A stretch of 64,000 nucleotides of DNA from positions 38,793 to 102,792 of the forward strand of contig DASYER010000077.1 in assembly GCA_036498905.1 (NCBI GenBank), given 5' to 3'. Numbering within the stretch: position 1 is the first letter of the stretch; every line of letters begins with the position of its first letter. Shown piece by piece: positions 37,944 to 47,769 of the stretch. The position numbers and the translations under genes were made by a program. The notes under the pieces are model-generated. The model ran no database searches. It was not told the origin of the DNA and saw only the letters and a list, made by a program, of their open reading frames with translations. The stretch is from DAIDKA01 sp036498905 (lineage in GTDB: Bacteria > Pseudomonadota > Gammaproteobacteria > Steroidobacterales > Steroidobacteraceae).

Positions 37944-39580
37944 AGTTGCGGGTGTTGGTGCGCCTGGTGCGCATCCAGCGGGTGCTGCTGCGGCATCGCC
38001 TCGACGACCTGGTGCGGGCGACGCATCTGTACCGGCCTCTGCGCCTGCTGCTGCTGCTCTCCCCGGGGCTGTGGCGGGCCCGACAAAGGTGTGGTGCGCG
38101 TGGGGAAAACCTGCGCCTGGCCCTGATCGAGCTGGGCCCGATATTCGTCAAGTTCGGCCAGGCGGTCTCCACCCGTCGGGACCTGTTGCCGCCGGATATC
38201 GCCGACGAACTGGCGAAACTGCAGGACCGGGTGCCCCCCTTCCCCGGCTCCGTGGCGCGCGCCAGTCTCGAGCTTTCCTATGGGCGGCCCCTGTCCGAAA
38301 TGTTCGAGCAGTTTGAGGAGTCGCCGCTGGCCGCGGCCTCCATCGCGCAGGTGCACGCGGCCACCCTGCCGGGTGGACAGGATGTCATCGTCAAGGTGTT
38401 GCGGCCCGGGGTGCGTGCGCAGATCGAACGCGACCTGGAGTTGTTCTACGCGCTGGCGCACCTCGCGCACAAATACTGGCCGCAGAGCCGGCGGGTACGG
38501 CCGGTGGAAGTGGTCGCCGAGTACGAAAAGACCGTGCTCGATGAGCTGGACCTGATGCGCGAGGCCGGCAATGCCTCGCAGCTGAAACGCAATTTCGCCG
38601 GCTCCGACCTGCTGCATGTGCCGGCGGTGTTCTGGGACCACTGCCGCGTCGATGTGCTGGTCATCGAGCGCATCCACGGCGTCGTCATCAGCGACATGCA
38701 GCAGCTGCGCGCCCTCGGCACCGACTTCCGCAAGCTCGCCGAAAACGGGGTACGTATCTTTTTTACCCAGGTTTTCCGCCACAATTTCTTTCATGCGGAC
38801 ATGCATCCCGGCAACATCTTCGTGCTGGTGGAAGACCCGGCCAATCCGCGCTATGCGGCCATCGACTTCGGCATCGTCGGCACGCTCGACGTGCGCGACC
38901 AGTACTACCTGGCCAGCAATTTCCTCGCCGTCCTCGACCGCGACTACCATCGGGTCGCAACCCTGCACGTCGAGTCCGGCTGGGTACCCGCGAACACCCG
39001 CGTGGCCGACATGGAGTCCGCCGTCCGCACCGTGTGCGAGCCGATCTTCAATCGGCCATTGAAGGAGATCTCCTATGGCCATGTGCTGCTGCGGCTGTTT
39101 GAGATCGCCCGCCGCTTCGACATGGTCATCCAGCCGCAGCTGATCCTGCTGCAGAAGACCCTGATCAACGTCGAGGGTCTGGGACGGGAGCTGTATCCGG
39201 ACCTGGATGTGTGGAGCACGGCCGGTCCGGTGCTGCGCGGCTGGATGCGCGAGCGGGTCGGTCCGCGCGCCCTGGTGCACAACTTCCGCAAGCAGCTGCC
39301 GGACATGCTCGAAGTGCTGAACGAGCTTCCTGCCGTGGTCAAGGATGCGGTGCGGCAATCGCGTACGGGGCGCAATGGCGTGCGCCTGGACGAGTCTGTG
39401 GGCCGCTCCCTGGAGAGGATCCTGGAACGCTCGGCCCGGCGGCGCGAAGTCGTGACCATCGGTGCGGTGATCCTGCTCGGCGGGCTGCTCTGGTTGGTCC
39501 TGGGCCGGCAGCCGGCCTGGGCGGGCTGGAGCATGCTGGTGCTGGGCGCCGGGTGGATCCTGGTGGGACGCAGCCGTTAG
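37940..39580 (+). CDS. ubiB: Atypical kinase/ATPase UbiB
   Basis: 546 residues from a GTG that overlaps the ubiJ stop by four bases. Diagnostic motifs: the KxGQ N-terminal extension (FVKFGQAVSTRRDLLPPDIADELAKLQD), the Ala-rich loop AAASIAQVHAAT, ExD in YEKTVLDELDLMREA, HADMHPGN and DFGIVG. Two C-terminal membrane helices (VTIGAVILLGGLLWLVLG and AGWSMLVLGAGWILVG). UbiB supports Ubi intermediate extraction from the membrane using ATP. Confidence 0.95.
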   Translation: MKLRVLVRLVRIQRVLLRHRLDDLVRATHLYRPLRLLLLLSPGLWRARQRCGARGENLRLALIELGPIFVKFGQAVSTRRDLLPPDIADELAKLQDRVPPFPGSVARASLELSYGRPLSEMFEQFEESPLAAASIAQVHAATLPGGQDVIVKVLRPGVRAQIERDLELFYALAHLAHKYWPQSRRVRPVEVVAEYEKTVLDELDLMREAGNASQLKRNFAGSDLLHVPAVFWDHCRVDVLVIERIHGVVISDMQQLRALGTDFRKLAENGVRIFFTQVFRHNFFHADMHPGNIFVLVEDPANPRYAAIDFGIVGTLDVRDQYYLASNFLAVLDRDYHRVATLHVESGWVPANTRVADMESAVRTVCEPIFNRPLKEISYGHVLLRLFEIARRFDMVIQPQLILLQKTLINVEGLGRELYPDLDVWSTAGPVLRGWMRERVGPRALVHNFRKQLPDMLEVLNELPAVVKDAVRQSRTGRNGVRLDESVGRSLERILERSARRREVVTIGAVILLGGLLWLVLGRQPAWAGWSMLVLGAGWILVGRSR

Positions 39581-39646
39581 ACATGTCAACCCGCCTGCGC
39601 TAGCCTTGCGCCCCTTTCCCCCTCGCCCAATCCCGCCACCATTCCC

Positions 39647-41065
39647 ATGCCACAGCACCAAAATCTGACCGAAGGCTCGATCAGCCGACGCCTGTTGCTG
39701 TTCACGCTGCCGATCCTCCTCGGCAACATCCTGCAGTCGCTGAACGCCACGGTGAATTCGTTCTGGATCGGCCACTACCTGGGTGAGGCGGCGATGGCCG
39801 GCAGTTCCAACGCCAGCATCGTGCTGTTCCTGGTGCTGGGCGCAATGATCGGCGCCTCGCTGGCCGCCACAATCCTCATCGGCCAGTACCTCGGCGCCCG
39901 CCGCCTGCATGACGCGAAGCGCGTGGTCGGCACCAGCACCACCTTTGCCGCCTCATTGTCCATCATCATGGCAATCGTCGGCTGGTATGTGTGCGAGCCG
40001 CTGCTGCGCCTGATGCAGACGCCGCCGCAGGCGCTGACGCTGGCCGTCGACTACATGCGCGTCATCTTCCTCGCGCTGCCGTTCATGGTGCTGTACATCT
40101 TCGCCACCTCGGCGCTGCGCGGCGCGGGCGATGCCAAAACCCCGCTGTACTTCCTGTTCCTGTCCGTCGGACTGGATATCGCGCTCAATCCGGTGTTCAT
40201 CTTCGGCGTCGGCCCGATCCACGCGCTCGGCATCGCCGGGTCCGCCGTGGCGACCCTGCTGGCGCAGGCCATCAGCCTGGTGGTGCTCATCGTCTATCTG
40301 TACGGCAAGAAGCATCCCCTGTGCCTGCATGGCGATGAGATCAAGCTTTTGAAGATCGACTGGTCGATCGTCAGCACGCTCATCGGCAAGGGCGTACCGA
40401 TGGCACTGCAGATGATGGTGCTGTCCTTGAGCATGGTGTTCATGATCAGCCTGGTGAACGGCTTCGGCGTGGAGACCGCCGCGGCGTACGGCGCCGGCGT
40501 GCAGCTGTGGAACTACATCCAGATGCCCTCCTTCGCGATCGGCATGGCGGTCTCATCGATGGCTGCGCAGAACATCGGCGCGCAGAAGTGGGACCGCATC
40601 AGCACCATCACCCGCACCGGCGTCGTCTACCAGCTGATCCTCACCGGCACCATGGTGCTGATCGTGGACGTGTTCTGCCGTTCGGCACTGGGGCTGTTCC
40701 TGCCGTCCGGTTCGCAGGCCATCTCCATCGGCGTGCACCTGAACAACATCGTCACCTGGAGCTTCGTGTTCTTCGGTATCTCGATGGTGCTGTTCGGTGT
40801 CGTGCGCGCGAACGGGGCGGTGCTTGCGCCACTCATCATCCTGGCCATCAGCCTGCTGGGCTTCCGCTTCCCCATGGCGCTCTCGCTGCTGGGCCGGCTG
40901 CACGCCGATGCGATCTGGTGGAGCTTCCCGGCCTCCTCGTTCCTGGCCGTCGTGCTGGCCATGGCGTACTACAAGTGGGGCAAGTGGCGCACCCTGCGGA
41001 TGATCACGCCGCAGGCCGCGGTCGCGCAGGCGGCGGCCGAGGCCGCCGGCGCCGAAATCGTCTGA
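39647..41065 (+). CDS. MATE-family efflux transporter
   Basis: 472 residues with about 12 membrane helices in two bundles. It begins LTEGSISRRLLLFTLPILLGNILQSL, the usual MATE entry, with a second bundle starting near IDWSIVSTLIGKGVPMALQ. These Na+ or H+ driven antiporters export cationic drugs and metabolites. The C-terminal tail is Ala-rich. It is convergent with trpA, the two stops adjacent. A Na+ versus H+ coupling cannot be told from sequence. Confidence 0.9.
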   Translation: MPQHQNLTEGSISRRLLLFTLPILLGNILQSLNATVNSFWIGHYLGEAAMAGSSNASIVLFLVLGAMIGASLAATILIGQYLGARRLHDAKRVVGTSTTFAASLSIIMAIVGWYVCEPLLRLMQTPPQALTLAVDYMRVIFLALPFMVLYIFATSALRGAGDAKTPLYFLFLSVGLDIALNPVFIFGVGPIHALGIAGSAVATLLAQAISLVVLIVYLYGKKHPLCLHGDEIKLLKIDWSIVSTLIGKGVPMALQMMVLSLSMVFMISLVNGFGVETAAAYGAGVQLWNYIQMPSFAIGMAVSSMAAQNIGAQKWDRISTITRTGVVYQLILTGTMVLIVDVFCRSALGLFLPSGSQAISIGVHLNNIVTWSFVFFGISMVLFGVVRANGAVLAPLIILAISLLGFRFPMALSLLGRLHADAIWWSFPASSFLAVVLAMAYYKWGKWRTLRMITPQAAVAQAAAEAAGAEIV

Positions 41066-41848
41066 CTACCCGCGCAGCGCCGCCAGCCAGCGCGCCGGAT
41101 CCTCGCCGCGCTCGAGCACCTCGACCAGGGCGGAGCCGACGATGACCCCATCGACATGCTCGCGCAGGGCCTGGACCTGCTCACGACTGCGGATGCCGAA
41201 CCCTGCGCACACCGGTACGCGCGACTGCGCCCGCACCCGATCGAGGTACTGCATGACTTCGGCGGGCACCGCGACGCTCTTGCCGGTGACGCCCGTCATG
41301 GTCACGGCATAGACAAATCCGCTGCTGGCGCCGACCACCCGGCTCAGCCGTTCGGCCGTGGTCACCGGTGTGACCATCTGCACCAGCGCGATACCCTTCC
41401 CCGCCAGTGCATCCTTGAGCAGATCGCTCTCATCCACCGGCATATCCGGAACGATGAAACCGCTGACCCCCGCCCTGGCGGCCGCCTCGGGCAGGCGGTC
41501 GACACCGAAGGCCAGCAGCGGGTTCAGATAACTCATCAGCAGCAGCGGCGCGCCCAGCTTCGGCAGGCCCGTCAGCTGCTCCAGAATCCAGCGCAGCGTG
41601 ACGCCCTGCTGCAGGGCTACCTGGCTGGATCGCTGGATGGTGACGCCATCGGCCATGGGATCGGTGAACGGCACGCCGATCTCGACCACGTCGGCCGCCG
41701 CGGCAATTGCCCGCAGCTGCTCGGTGAACCGCGCCTTGCTCGGAAAACCGGCGGTCAGATAGGCGATCAGCGCCGGATTGCCCTTGGCGTGCGCGCGCCG
41801 GATGGCGTCGCTGATCTGCTCACCGGGAGGATTCGCAGTTGCGCTCAT
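41066..41848 (-). CDS. trpA: Tryptophan synthase alpha subunit
   Basis: 260 residues. It cleaves indole-3-glycerol phosphate to indole and glyceraldehyde-3-phosphate. Catalytic Glu in VVEIGVPFTDPMADGVTIQ and Asp in GFIVPDMPVDES; phosphate loop VCAGFGIRSREQ and GVIVGSALVEVL. Last gene of the operon; its start overlaps the trpB stop by four bases. Stop abuts the convergent MATE gene. Confidence 0.96.
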   Translation of the reverse strand: MSATANPPGEQISDAIRRAHAKGNPALIAYLTAGFPSKARFTEQLRAIAAAADVVEIGVPFTDPMADGVTIQRSSQVALQQGVTLRWILEQLTGLPKLGAPLLLMSYLNPLLAFGVDRLPEAAARAGVSGFIVPDMPVDESDLLKDALAGKGIALVQMVTPVTTAERLSRVVGASSGFVYAVTMTGVTGKSVAVPAEVMQYLDRVRAQSRVPVCAGFGIRSREQVQALREHVDGVIVGSALVEVLERGEDPARWLAALRG

Positions 41849-43101
41849 GATGGATTCGATCCGCTCGGGGCCAGGAGGGTGCGCAGCAGCGTCGGCATGT
41901 CCTTGTCACCGCGCCCGGACAGACAGATCACCACCCGTGCGCCGGGATTGGCAGCCGTCCAGCGCTTGGCGCCGGCCAGCGCGTGCGCGCTTTCGATGGC
42001 GGGCAGAATGCCTTCGTGCTCGCAGCACTCCTTTACCGCCGCCAGCGCCGCATTGTCATCTACGGCTTCGTACTGCACACGCCCCGTCACATGCAGCAGC
42101 GCGTGCTCGGGGCCGACGCCCGGATAATCCAGCCCGGCCGATACCGAAGTCGTTTCCTGGATCTGCCCGTCGGCGTCCTGCAGCAGCATCGAGTAAAAGC
42201 CATGCAGCACACCCGGCCGTCCGTAGCTCAGGGTCGCCGCGTTCTGGCCCAGTCCATTGCCGGTGCCGCCGGCTTCATAGCCGATGATGCGCACGCTGCG
42301 ATCCGCGATGAACGGATGGAACATGCCGATCGCGTTGGAGCCGCCGCCGACGCAGGCGATGACGGCATCCGGCAGCGCGCCGGTCTGTTCCAGCATCTGG
42401 GCGCGCGCCTCGCGGCCGACGATGGCCTGCAGTTCACGCACCAGGTACGGATAGGGATGCGGACCGAGCGCGGACCCGAGCAGGTAGAAGGTATTGGTCG
42501 GATCGGACACCCAGTCGCGCATGGCTTCGTCGATGGCGGCACGCAGCGTGCGATCGCCGCTGGTCACGGGTGTCACGGTGGCGCCGAGCAGGCGCATGCG
42601 ACCCACATTGGGCGCCTGCCGTTCCATGTCGACCTCGCCCATGTACACCACGCAGGGCAGTCCGACGCGTGCGCAGGCCGCGGCGGAGGCCACGCCGTGC
42701 TGACCGGCACCGGTCTCGGCCACCACGCGCTTGGCACCGATGCGCTTGGCCAGCAGCGCCTGGCCCAGGGCGTTGTTGATCTTGTGGGCACCCGTGTGCG
42801 CGAGATCCTCGCGCTTCAGCCACACCTGCGCGCCCCAGCGCTGCGACAGCGTCGTGGCATACGTCAGCGCCGTGGGTCGACCCGCCCAGGTGTTGAGCTC
42901 GCGGCCGAGCACCTGCTGGAACTGCGGGCTGTGCAGATGTTCACGCATGCCCTGCTCGAGACGATCCATGGCCGGAATGAGGGTCTCGGGTACATAGCGT
43001 CCGCCGAAGGGTCCGAAACGCCCGCGTTCGTCCGGGAACCGGCCGGCGATGGCGGCCTGCAGCAGCTGCGCCTTCTCGGCCGCGGAAAACTCGCTGGTCA
43101 C
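41845..43101 (-). CDS. trpB: Tryptophan synthase beta subunit
   Basis: 418 residues. PLP lysine in AHTGAHKINNALGQ, GAGQHGVA, and the phosphate-binding GGGSNAIGMFHPF; C-terminal CLSGRGDKDM. It condenses indole with serine. The N-terminal ~18 residues (MTSEFSAAEKAQLLQAAI) precede the conserved GRFGPFGGRYVPETL. Overlaps trpF by four bases. Confidence 0.97.
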   Translation of the reverse strand: MTSEFSAAEKAQLLQAAIAGRFPDERGRFGPFGGRYVPETLIPAMDRLEQGMREHLHSPQFQQVLGRELNTWAGRPTALTYATTLSQRWGAQVWLKREDLAHTGAHKINNALGQALLAKRIGAKRVVAETGAGQHGVASAAACARVGLPCVVYMGEVDMERQAPNVGRMRLLGATVTPVTSGDRTLRAAIDEAMRDWVSDPTNTFYLLGSALGPHPYPYLVRELQAIVGREARAQMLEQTGALPDAVIACVGGGSNAIGMFHPFIADRSVRIIGYEAGGTGNGLGQNAATLSYGRPGVLHGFYSMLLQDADGQIQETTSVSAGLDYPGVGPEHALLHVTGRVQYEAVDDNAALAAVKECCEHEGILPAIESAHALAGAKRWTAANPGARVVICLSGRGDKDMPTLLRTLLAPSGSNPS

Positions 43102-43739
43102 TGTCGTTTCTCCGTCATGTTTGTCGCACTGAGTTGCTCGTGAGCCGCGCGCGCCGCGGCCACGAAGGCCGCGATCAGCTGCGGACTCTTGCGCCCGGGC
43201 AGTGCTTCGACCCCGCTGGACACATCGACCCCGAACGGCCGCACGCTCGCGATCGCCGCGCCCACATTGTCGACGTGCAGGCCGCCGGCAAGGATCAGCT
43301 GGGCCTGCCCGGCAAGCGTCGCAGCCTCGCGCCAGTCACTGGTGACACCCTGGCCGCTGAGCGGCCCTTCGAACAGGAAGCGGCGCGGCGGGGATTCCAG
43401 CGCCGGGGATCCACTGCGCAGCACCGGCAGGATCGGCAGGTTGCGCGGCACGCGCAGGACGCTGAGGTCGTTGATGTCGGTCTGCCAGCCGTCGGGTTTG
43501 AACTCGCGCAGGATCTGATCGAGCAGTTCCTGTTTCGGGTGGCGCGTCACTGCAATGCACAGCGCCTTGCCGCGCGCGCTTGCCGCCAGGCGCGCGGCCT
43601 GCGCCGGCTCGATCTGGCGCGGCGAAGGCGCGAATACGAACCCGATGGCATCCACGCCCGCGGCCAGCGCTGCGTTCACCGCGGCGGCATCGGTGAGGCC
43701 GCAGATCTTGATCCAAAGTTGCGGATTGGCGGGCGTCAC
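43098..43739 (-). CDS. trpF: Phosphoribosylanthranilate isomerase
   Basis: 213 residues from a GTG at 43739, two bases past the trpC stop; an upstream GTG at 43763 would overlap trpC. The catalytic Cys is in LWIKICGLTD and the Asp in GVDVSSGVE; LILAGGLHVDNV and FGVDVSSGVE form the phosphate site. The barrel is a stand-alone protein here, not fused to trpC as in E. coli. Confidence 0.93.
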   Translation of the reverse strand: MTPANPQLWIKICGLTDAAAVNAALAAGVDAIGFVFAPSPRQIEPAQAARLAASARGKALCIAVTRHPKQELLDQILREFKPDGWQTDINDLSVLRVPRNLPILPVLRSGSPALESPPRRFLFEGPLSGQGVTSDWREAATLAGQAQLILAGGLHVDNVGAAIASVRPFGVDVSSGVEALPGRKSPQLIAAFVAAARAAHEQLSATNMTEKRQ

Positions 43740-43740
43740 A

Positions 43741-44652
43741 TCAGATCCACTGCTGGCGCGCACGCCGTCCGGCCACGATCATGTCGTGGGCGAGGCCGCG
43801 CGGATCCGCGCCGCTCATCAGCGCGCTGCCGACGAGGGCCATGTCGTAGCCGGCGGCGGCAATCCGGCGCGCGTCCTCGGCCGTCGCGACACCGCTCTCG
43901 GCCACGCGTGGCACGCCGGTGGGCAGCAGCGGCGCGAGTTTCTCGAGTCGTCCCGGCACGACCTTCAATGTGGACAGGTCGCGACTGTTCACGCCCACCA
44001 GCCATTGCACCGGCGTCATGCCCGGGCGACTGCGACTGTTCGCGCTGCGGCTGGGCCCGAGGCGATAGGGTTCAGGATCCTGATGGGCCTGCGCCTCGAG
44101 GATGTCGTGAGCGAGTTCGATGTCGGCCTCATCGAAGGCCTCGAGCAATGCAAACAGGCCGCAGGCCTTCGCGGCCGAGCACAGCTCATCCAGCTGCGGG
44201 CGCGACAGCATGCGCAGGATGATGAGCACGCCACCGGCACCGTGGGCACGCGCCTCGACGACCTGGTAGGGATCGACCAGGAAGTCCTTGCGCATCGCCG
44301 GGACGCGCCGCGCGCGCAGCGCGCTGCTCGCGGCACTCAGATGCGCCAGCGATCCGTCGAATCGGCTCGGCTCGGTCAGCACCGAGACCGCGGCCGCGCC
44401 GGCCTCGGCATAGGACAGCGCGCGCTTGGCAGGATCCTCACTGTCCGTGGCACGCAACTGCCCGACGGCAGGCGAGCGCAGTTTCAGTTCGGCGATGAGG
44501 TCAAATCCGCCGGCACCGCGCAGCAGCGGCGGCGGCGGCGCGGTGGCCTGTGCCTGCTTGAGCAAGCCGTTTTCGGATAACTTCGCACGCGCCGCCAGTA
44601 CCCGCTCCTGGCTGGCCACCGCCATCGCCTGCAGAAAATCCCCGCTGCTCAT
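43741..44652 (-). CDS. trpC: Indole-3-glycerol phosphate synthase
   Basis: 303 residues. Motifs: FDLIAELKLRSPAVGQLR (usually E.KxxSPS), AAAVSVLTEPSRFDGS, RKDFLVDPYQV, VGVNSRDLSTLKV and VAESGVATAED. It is ~30-40 residues longer than typical TrpC owing to an inserted Arg/Ser/Pro stretch (PYRLGPSRSANSRSRPGMTP) between beta-strands 5 and 6, near 44010-44080. Overlaps trpD by four bases. Confidence 0.93.
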   Translation of the reverse strand: MSSGDFLQAMAVASQERVLAARAKLSENGLLKQAQATAPPPPLLRGAGGFDLIAELKLRSPAVGQLRATDSEDPAKRALSYAEAGAAAVSVLTEPSRFDGSLAHLSAASSALRARRVPAMRKDFLVDPYQVVEARAHGAGGVLIILRMLSRPQLDELCSAAKACGLFALLEAFDEADIELAHDILEAQAHQDPEPYRLGPSRSANSRSRPGMTPVQWLVGVNSRDLSTLKVVPGRLEKLAPLLPTGVPRVAESGVATAEDARRIAAAGYDMALVGSALMSGADPRGLAHDMIVAGRRARQQWI

Positions 44653-45677
44653 GCGACACCGGCGGCGGGGCGGCCGAAATCGGCCACGGCATTGACGGTG
44701 CGCTGTGCGGCGCCGGAATCGATCGCGGCGGCGGCGGCCTCAATGCCCTCCCGCGCCGAGCGCGTCCGCCCGGCGACTTCCAGCGCCAGGGCGGCACCGA
44801 GCAACAGGCAGTCGCGATGCGCGCCGCGATCTTCACCGCTCAGCGCGGCGCGCAGTGCGCGCGCATTGTGTTGCGCATCGCCACCGGCCAGATCCTCGTT
44901 GCGGCAACGGGTGAGACCATAATCCGCCGGTTCGCGAACCGTTTCGCTGACATGACCCTGATGAACGTCGAACAGCATAAAGGGCCCCACAGGTGTTGGC
45001 TCGTCCCAGCCATGACTGCCGTGAACGACGAAGGCGCGCTCGATCGGCATGCCGGCTACGGCATCCGCGATCAGTCGCGCAACTTCCGGATCGTAGGCAC
45101 CGATCACATACAGCGGCGGCGCCGCCGGATTGGTGAGCGGGCCCAGAATATTGAAGATGGTGCGCACGCCCAGTGCGGCGCGTGCCTGCGCCACCGCCTT
45201 CATCGCGGGGTGATAGTAGGGCGCGAACAAAAAAGTGAACCCGGTGGCGGCAAGGCAGCGCCCGGCAGTCGCCTCGTCCATGGGGATCTTCACCCCCAGC
45301 GCTTCGAGCACATCCCCGCTGCCGCACTTGCTGGAAATGGAGCGGTTGCCGTGTTTGACGACCGGTTGGCCGCAGGCCGCGGTCAGCAGCGCCGTTCCGG
45401 TCGAGATGCTGTAGGAGCCCGATGCATCGCCACCGGTACCGACGACATCGATGGCGCGGGTGCCGGCCGGGATCTGCGGACGCAGGGCGAGCGCGCGCAT
45501 GCCGTCCGCAAAGCCGCGCAGCTCCGCAGCCACGACGCCCTTGGCGCGCAGCGCCGCGAGCACCGCGCCCGTCACGGCCGGATGGGTGTCGGCCGCTGCG
45601 AGCCGGGTCAGCAGCGCAGCCGCCTCGGCCTGCGACAGATGCCGGCCCTCGAGCAGCGCTTCGAGTGCCTTACGCAC
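44649..45677 (-). CDS. trpD: Anthranilate phosphoribosyltransferase
   Basis: 342 residues from the GTG at 45677 (VRKALEALLEGRHL), chosen because it gives the usual length. The longer frame to 45725 is overlap with trpG. PRPP/anthranilate motifs: DVVGTGGDASGSYSISTGTA, KHGNRSISSKCGSGDVLEALG, FAPYYHPAMK and RTIFNILGPLTNPA. The start codon overlaps the trpG stop by eight bases. Confidence 0.95.
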   Translation of the reverse strand: MRKALEALLEGRHLSQAEAAALLTRLAAADTHPAVTGAVLAALRAKGVVAAELRGFADGMRALALRPQIPAGTRAIDVVGTGGDASGSYSISTGTALLTAACGQPVVKHGNRSISSKCGSGDVLEALGVKIPMDEATAGRCLAATGFTFLFAPYYHPAMKAVAQARAALGVRTIFNILGPLTNPAAPPLYVIGAYDPEVARLIADAVAGMPIERAFVVHGSHGWDEPTPVGPFMLFDVHQGHVSETVREPADYGLTRCRNEDLAGGDAQHNARALRAALSGEDRGAHRDCLLLGAALALEVAGRTRSAREGIEAAAAAIDSGAAQRTVNAVADFGRPAAGVA

Positions 45678-46257
45678 GCGTGCCCCCGGTTTGGTGCAGG
45701 AAATTGCCCAGCAGCTGCGGCCCATCGGGGGAAAGGATGCTCTCGGGATGAAACTGCACGCCTTCGACCATCAAGGCGCGATGCCGGGCACCCATGATCT
45801 CGTCCTCGTGGGTGCGCGCACTGATTTCAAGCTCGGGCGGCATCTTCGAGTGTTCGGCGATCAGGGAGTGATAGCGGCCGATTTCGCAATCCTGCGGCAG
45901 GCCGGTGAACACCGTGCGCCCGTCATGGACGATGCGTGAAGTCTTGCCATGCATGAGGCGGCCCGCACGCACCACCTTGCCGCCGAACACTTCGACAATG
46001 GACTGATGGCCGAGACACACGCCCAGCACCGGCACGCGCCCGGCGAAGGCACGGATCATGTCCATGGAGACACCGGCGTCGTAGGGCGTGCCGGGACCCG
46101 GGGAAATGCACAGATGCGAAGGCGCCAGATCGAGCGCCGCGGCGACGCTGATTTCATCGTTGCGGCGGACATCGACCTGGGCACCGAGCACCAGGAACGC
46201 CTGCACCAGGTTGTAGGTAAAGGAGTCGTAGTTGTCGATCAGCAGCAGATGTGGCAT
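45670..46257 (-). CDS. trpG: Anthranilate synthase component II (glutamine amidotransferase)
   Basis: 195 residues. Class-I amidotransferase: LIDNYDSFTYNL, ISPGPGTP, nucleophile Cys in VLGVCLGHQSIVE, and His/Glu in VQFHPESILSPDG. It provides ammonia to TrpE. The ATG at 46257 overlaps the trpE TGA (TGATG); a GTG one codon upstream is possible. Confidence 0.95.
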   Translation of the reverse strand: MPHLLLIDNYDSFTYNLVQAFLVLGAQVDVRRNDEISVAAALDLAPSHLCISPGPGTPYDAGVSMDMIRAFAGRVPVLGVCLGHQSIVEVFGGKVVRAGRLMHGKTSRIVHDGRTVFTGLPQDCEIGRYHSLIAEHSKMPPELEISARTHEDEIMGARHRALMVEGVQFHPESILSPDGPQLLGNFLHQTGGTRA

Positions 46258-47642
46258 CACAGGCCCTCCTCGGCGAGTGCCAGCGCCCTCACCATGGCAC
46301 CGCTCTTGGCCAGCACTTCATCATATTCAGCTTCCGGGACGCTGTCGGCGACCACGCCGGCGCCGGCCTGGAAACTGTACTCATCTCCGTGAAATACCAG
46401 GGTGCGAATGGTGATGGCCTGATCCATGTCGCCGCGCGCACCGAAGTAGCCGACGGTACCGCCGTACAGGCCGCGGCCGACCGGCTCGAGCTCATCGATG
46501 ATCTGCATGGCGCGCACCTTCGGCGCACCCACCAGGGTTCCGGCCGGAAAGGTCGCCGCAAACAGATCGAACGCATCCTTGCCGGGCGCGAGCCGGCCCT
46601 TCACGCCACTGACGATGTGCATCACATGGCTGTAGCGTTCGATGTGACGATAGGGATCCACGTGCACGCTGCCGGCCGCGGCGACACGCCCCAGATCGTT
46701 GCGCGCCAGATCCACCAGCATCACATGCTCGGCGTTTTCCTTCGGGTCGGCCGTAAGTTCACTCTCGCGGGCGACATCGATGGCGGCATCATCCGAGCGC
46801 GGCCGGGTGCCGGCGATGGGTCGCAACTGCGCGTTGCCGCCGTTGAGTTTGACCAGCGCCTCGGGCGATGAGCCCACGACGGTGATATTGCCCAGCGCGC
46901 AGTAGTACATATAAGGGGAGGGATTGATCAGTCGCAGGGCGCGATAGGCCTGGAAGGGATCAAGCTGGTGCTGCCCGCTGAAGCGCGCGGCGAGCACCAG
47001 CTGATAGACATCACCGGCGGCGATGTATTCCTGGACGCGCTTCACGCCGGCGATGTACTGATCGCGGGTCATCGATGGCGTGGGCTGCCGGTAACGGCCG
47101 ACGCGCGCAACCGTCGGCAGGCCACCGCGCAATGCCTGGATGATCTCCCTACGCAGCGAGGCGCGCTCGGATGCCGAGCCGGCATGCAGCAGGGCGATGC
47201 CGCGCGTGAGGTGATCAAACACCAGGAGTGAGCGTGGCGCCACGTAGTGCAGCGCCGGCACGCCATCGGCGGTCGCGATGCGTTTGGGCAGATGCTCGAA
47301 GAAGCGCACGACATCGTAGGAGGCGAAGCCGACCAGGCCCCCGGCAAGCGGCACGCCTGCGACTTCCGGTTCCGGTCGCGGCGCGACCGCCAGGGCGGCG
47401 CGCAGCTGATTCAACAGTTCACCGGCATTGCCCGGTCGCGGATGCAGCCGCGAGCCCACCTGCAGACCCGAGGCGTCGAGTTTGACCTCGAGGCTGTCAC
47501 CGAATCCGACAAATGAGTAACGTCCGAGCCGCTCGCCGCCTTCGACACTCTCGAGCAGGAAGCAGGGCTTGAACGCCGCGAGCTTCATGTAGGCGGAGAC
47601 CGGGGTATCCAGATCACCAGCAATATCAAAAGGCGCTTTCAT
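46257..47642 (-). CDS. trpE: Anthranilate synthase component I
   Basis: 461 residues. Chorismate-binding core: LINPSPYMYY, SSPEALVKL, PIAGTRPRSDD, AEHVMLVDLARNDLGRV, YSHVMHIVSGV, FPAGTLVGAPKVRAM and GRGLYGGTVGYFGA. The N-terminal region has LLESVEGGERLGRYSFVG, whose LLES motif belongs to the tryptophan feedback site. First structural gene after the attenuator; somewhat shorter than E. coli TrpE (520). Confidence 0.96.
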   Translation of the reverse strand: MKAPFDIAGDLDTPVSAYMKLAAFKPCFLLESVEGGERLGRYSFVGFGDSLEVKLDASGLQVGSRLHPRPGNAGELLNQLRAALAVAPRPEPEVAGVPLAGGLVGFASYDVVRFFEHLPKRIATADGVPALHYVAPRSLLVFDHLTRGIALLHAGSASERASLRREIIQALRGGLPTVARVGRYRQPTPSMTRDQYIAGVKRVQEYIAAGDVYQLVLAARFSGQHQLDPFQAYRALRLINPSPYMYYCALGNITVVGSSPEALVKLNGGNAQLRPIAGTRPRSDDAAIDVARESELTADPKENAEHVMLVDLARNDLGRVAAAGSVHVDPYRHIERYSHVMHIVSGVKGRLAPGKDAFDLFAATFPAGTLVGAPKVRAMQIIDELEPVGRGLYGGTVGYFGARGDMDQAITIRTLVFHGDEYSFQAGAGVVADSVPEAEYDEVLAKSGAMVRALALAEEGL

Positions 47643-47673
47643 TCGATTCCTGGCTTCAAATCACGCAGACAAC

Positions 47674-47709
47674 AAAAAACCCATCCCGGGACATTTCCGG
47701 AGATGGGTT
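47674..47709 (-). terminator. trp operon attenuator (intrinsic terminator)
   Basis: On the minus strand, arms AACCCATC (47702-47709) and GATGGGTT (47678-47685) plus an inner CCGG pair are followed by a T-run (47674-47679). It lies 32 bases before trpE and 60 bases after trpL. This is the classic trp attenuator position. Competing antiterminator strands were not worked out. Confidence 0.85.
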
Positions 47710-47769
47710 CTGGCGACGCTCGAGTCTTTTAGGGAAAGTTTAAGGCGGCAGCAACCAGGGCCCACTCCG

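Noticed and set aside
37718..39910. 730-codon minus frame opposite ubiB
   Set aside because: ubiB is certain from motifs; the antisense frame lacks any domain.
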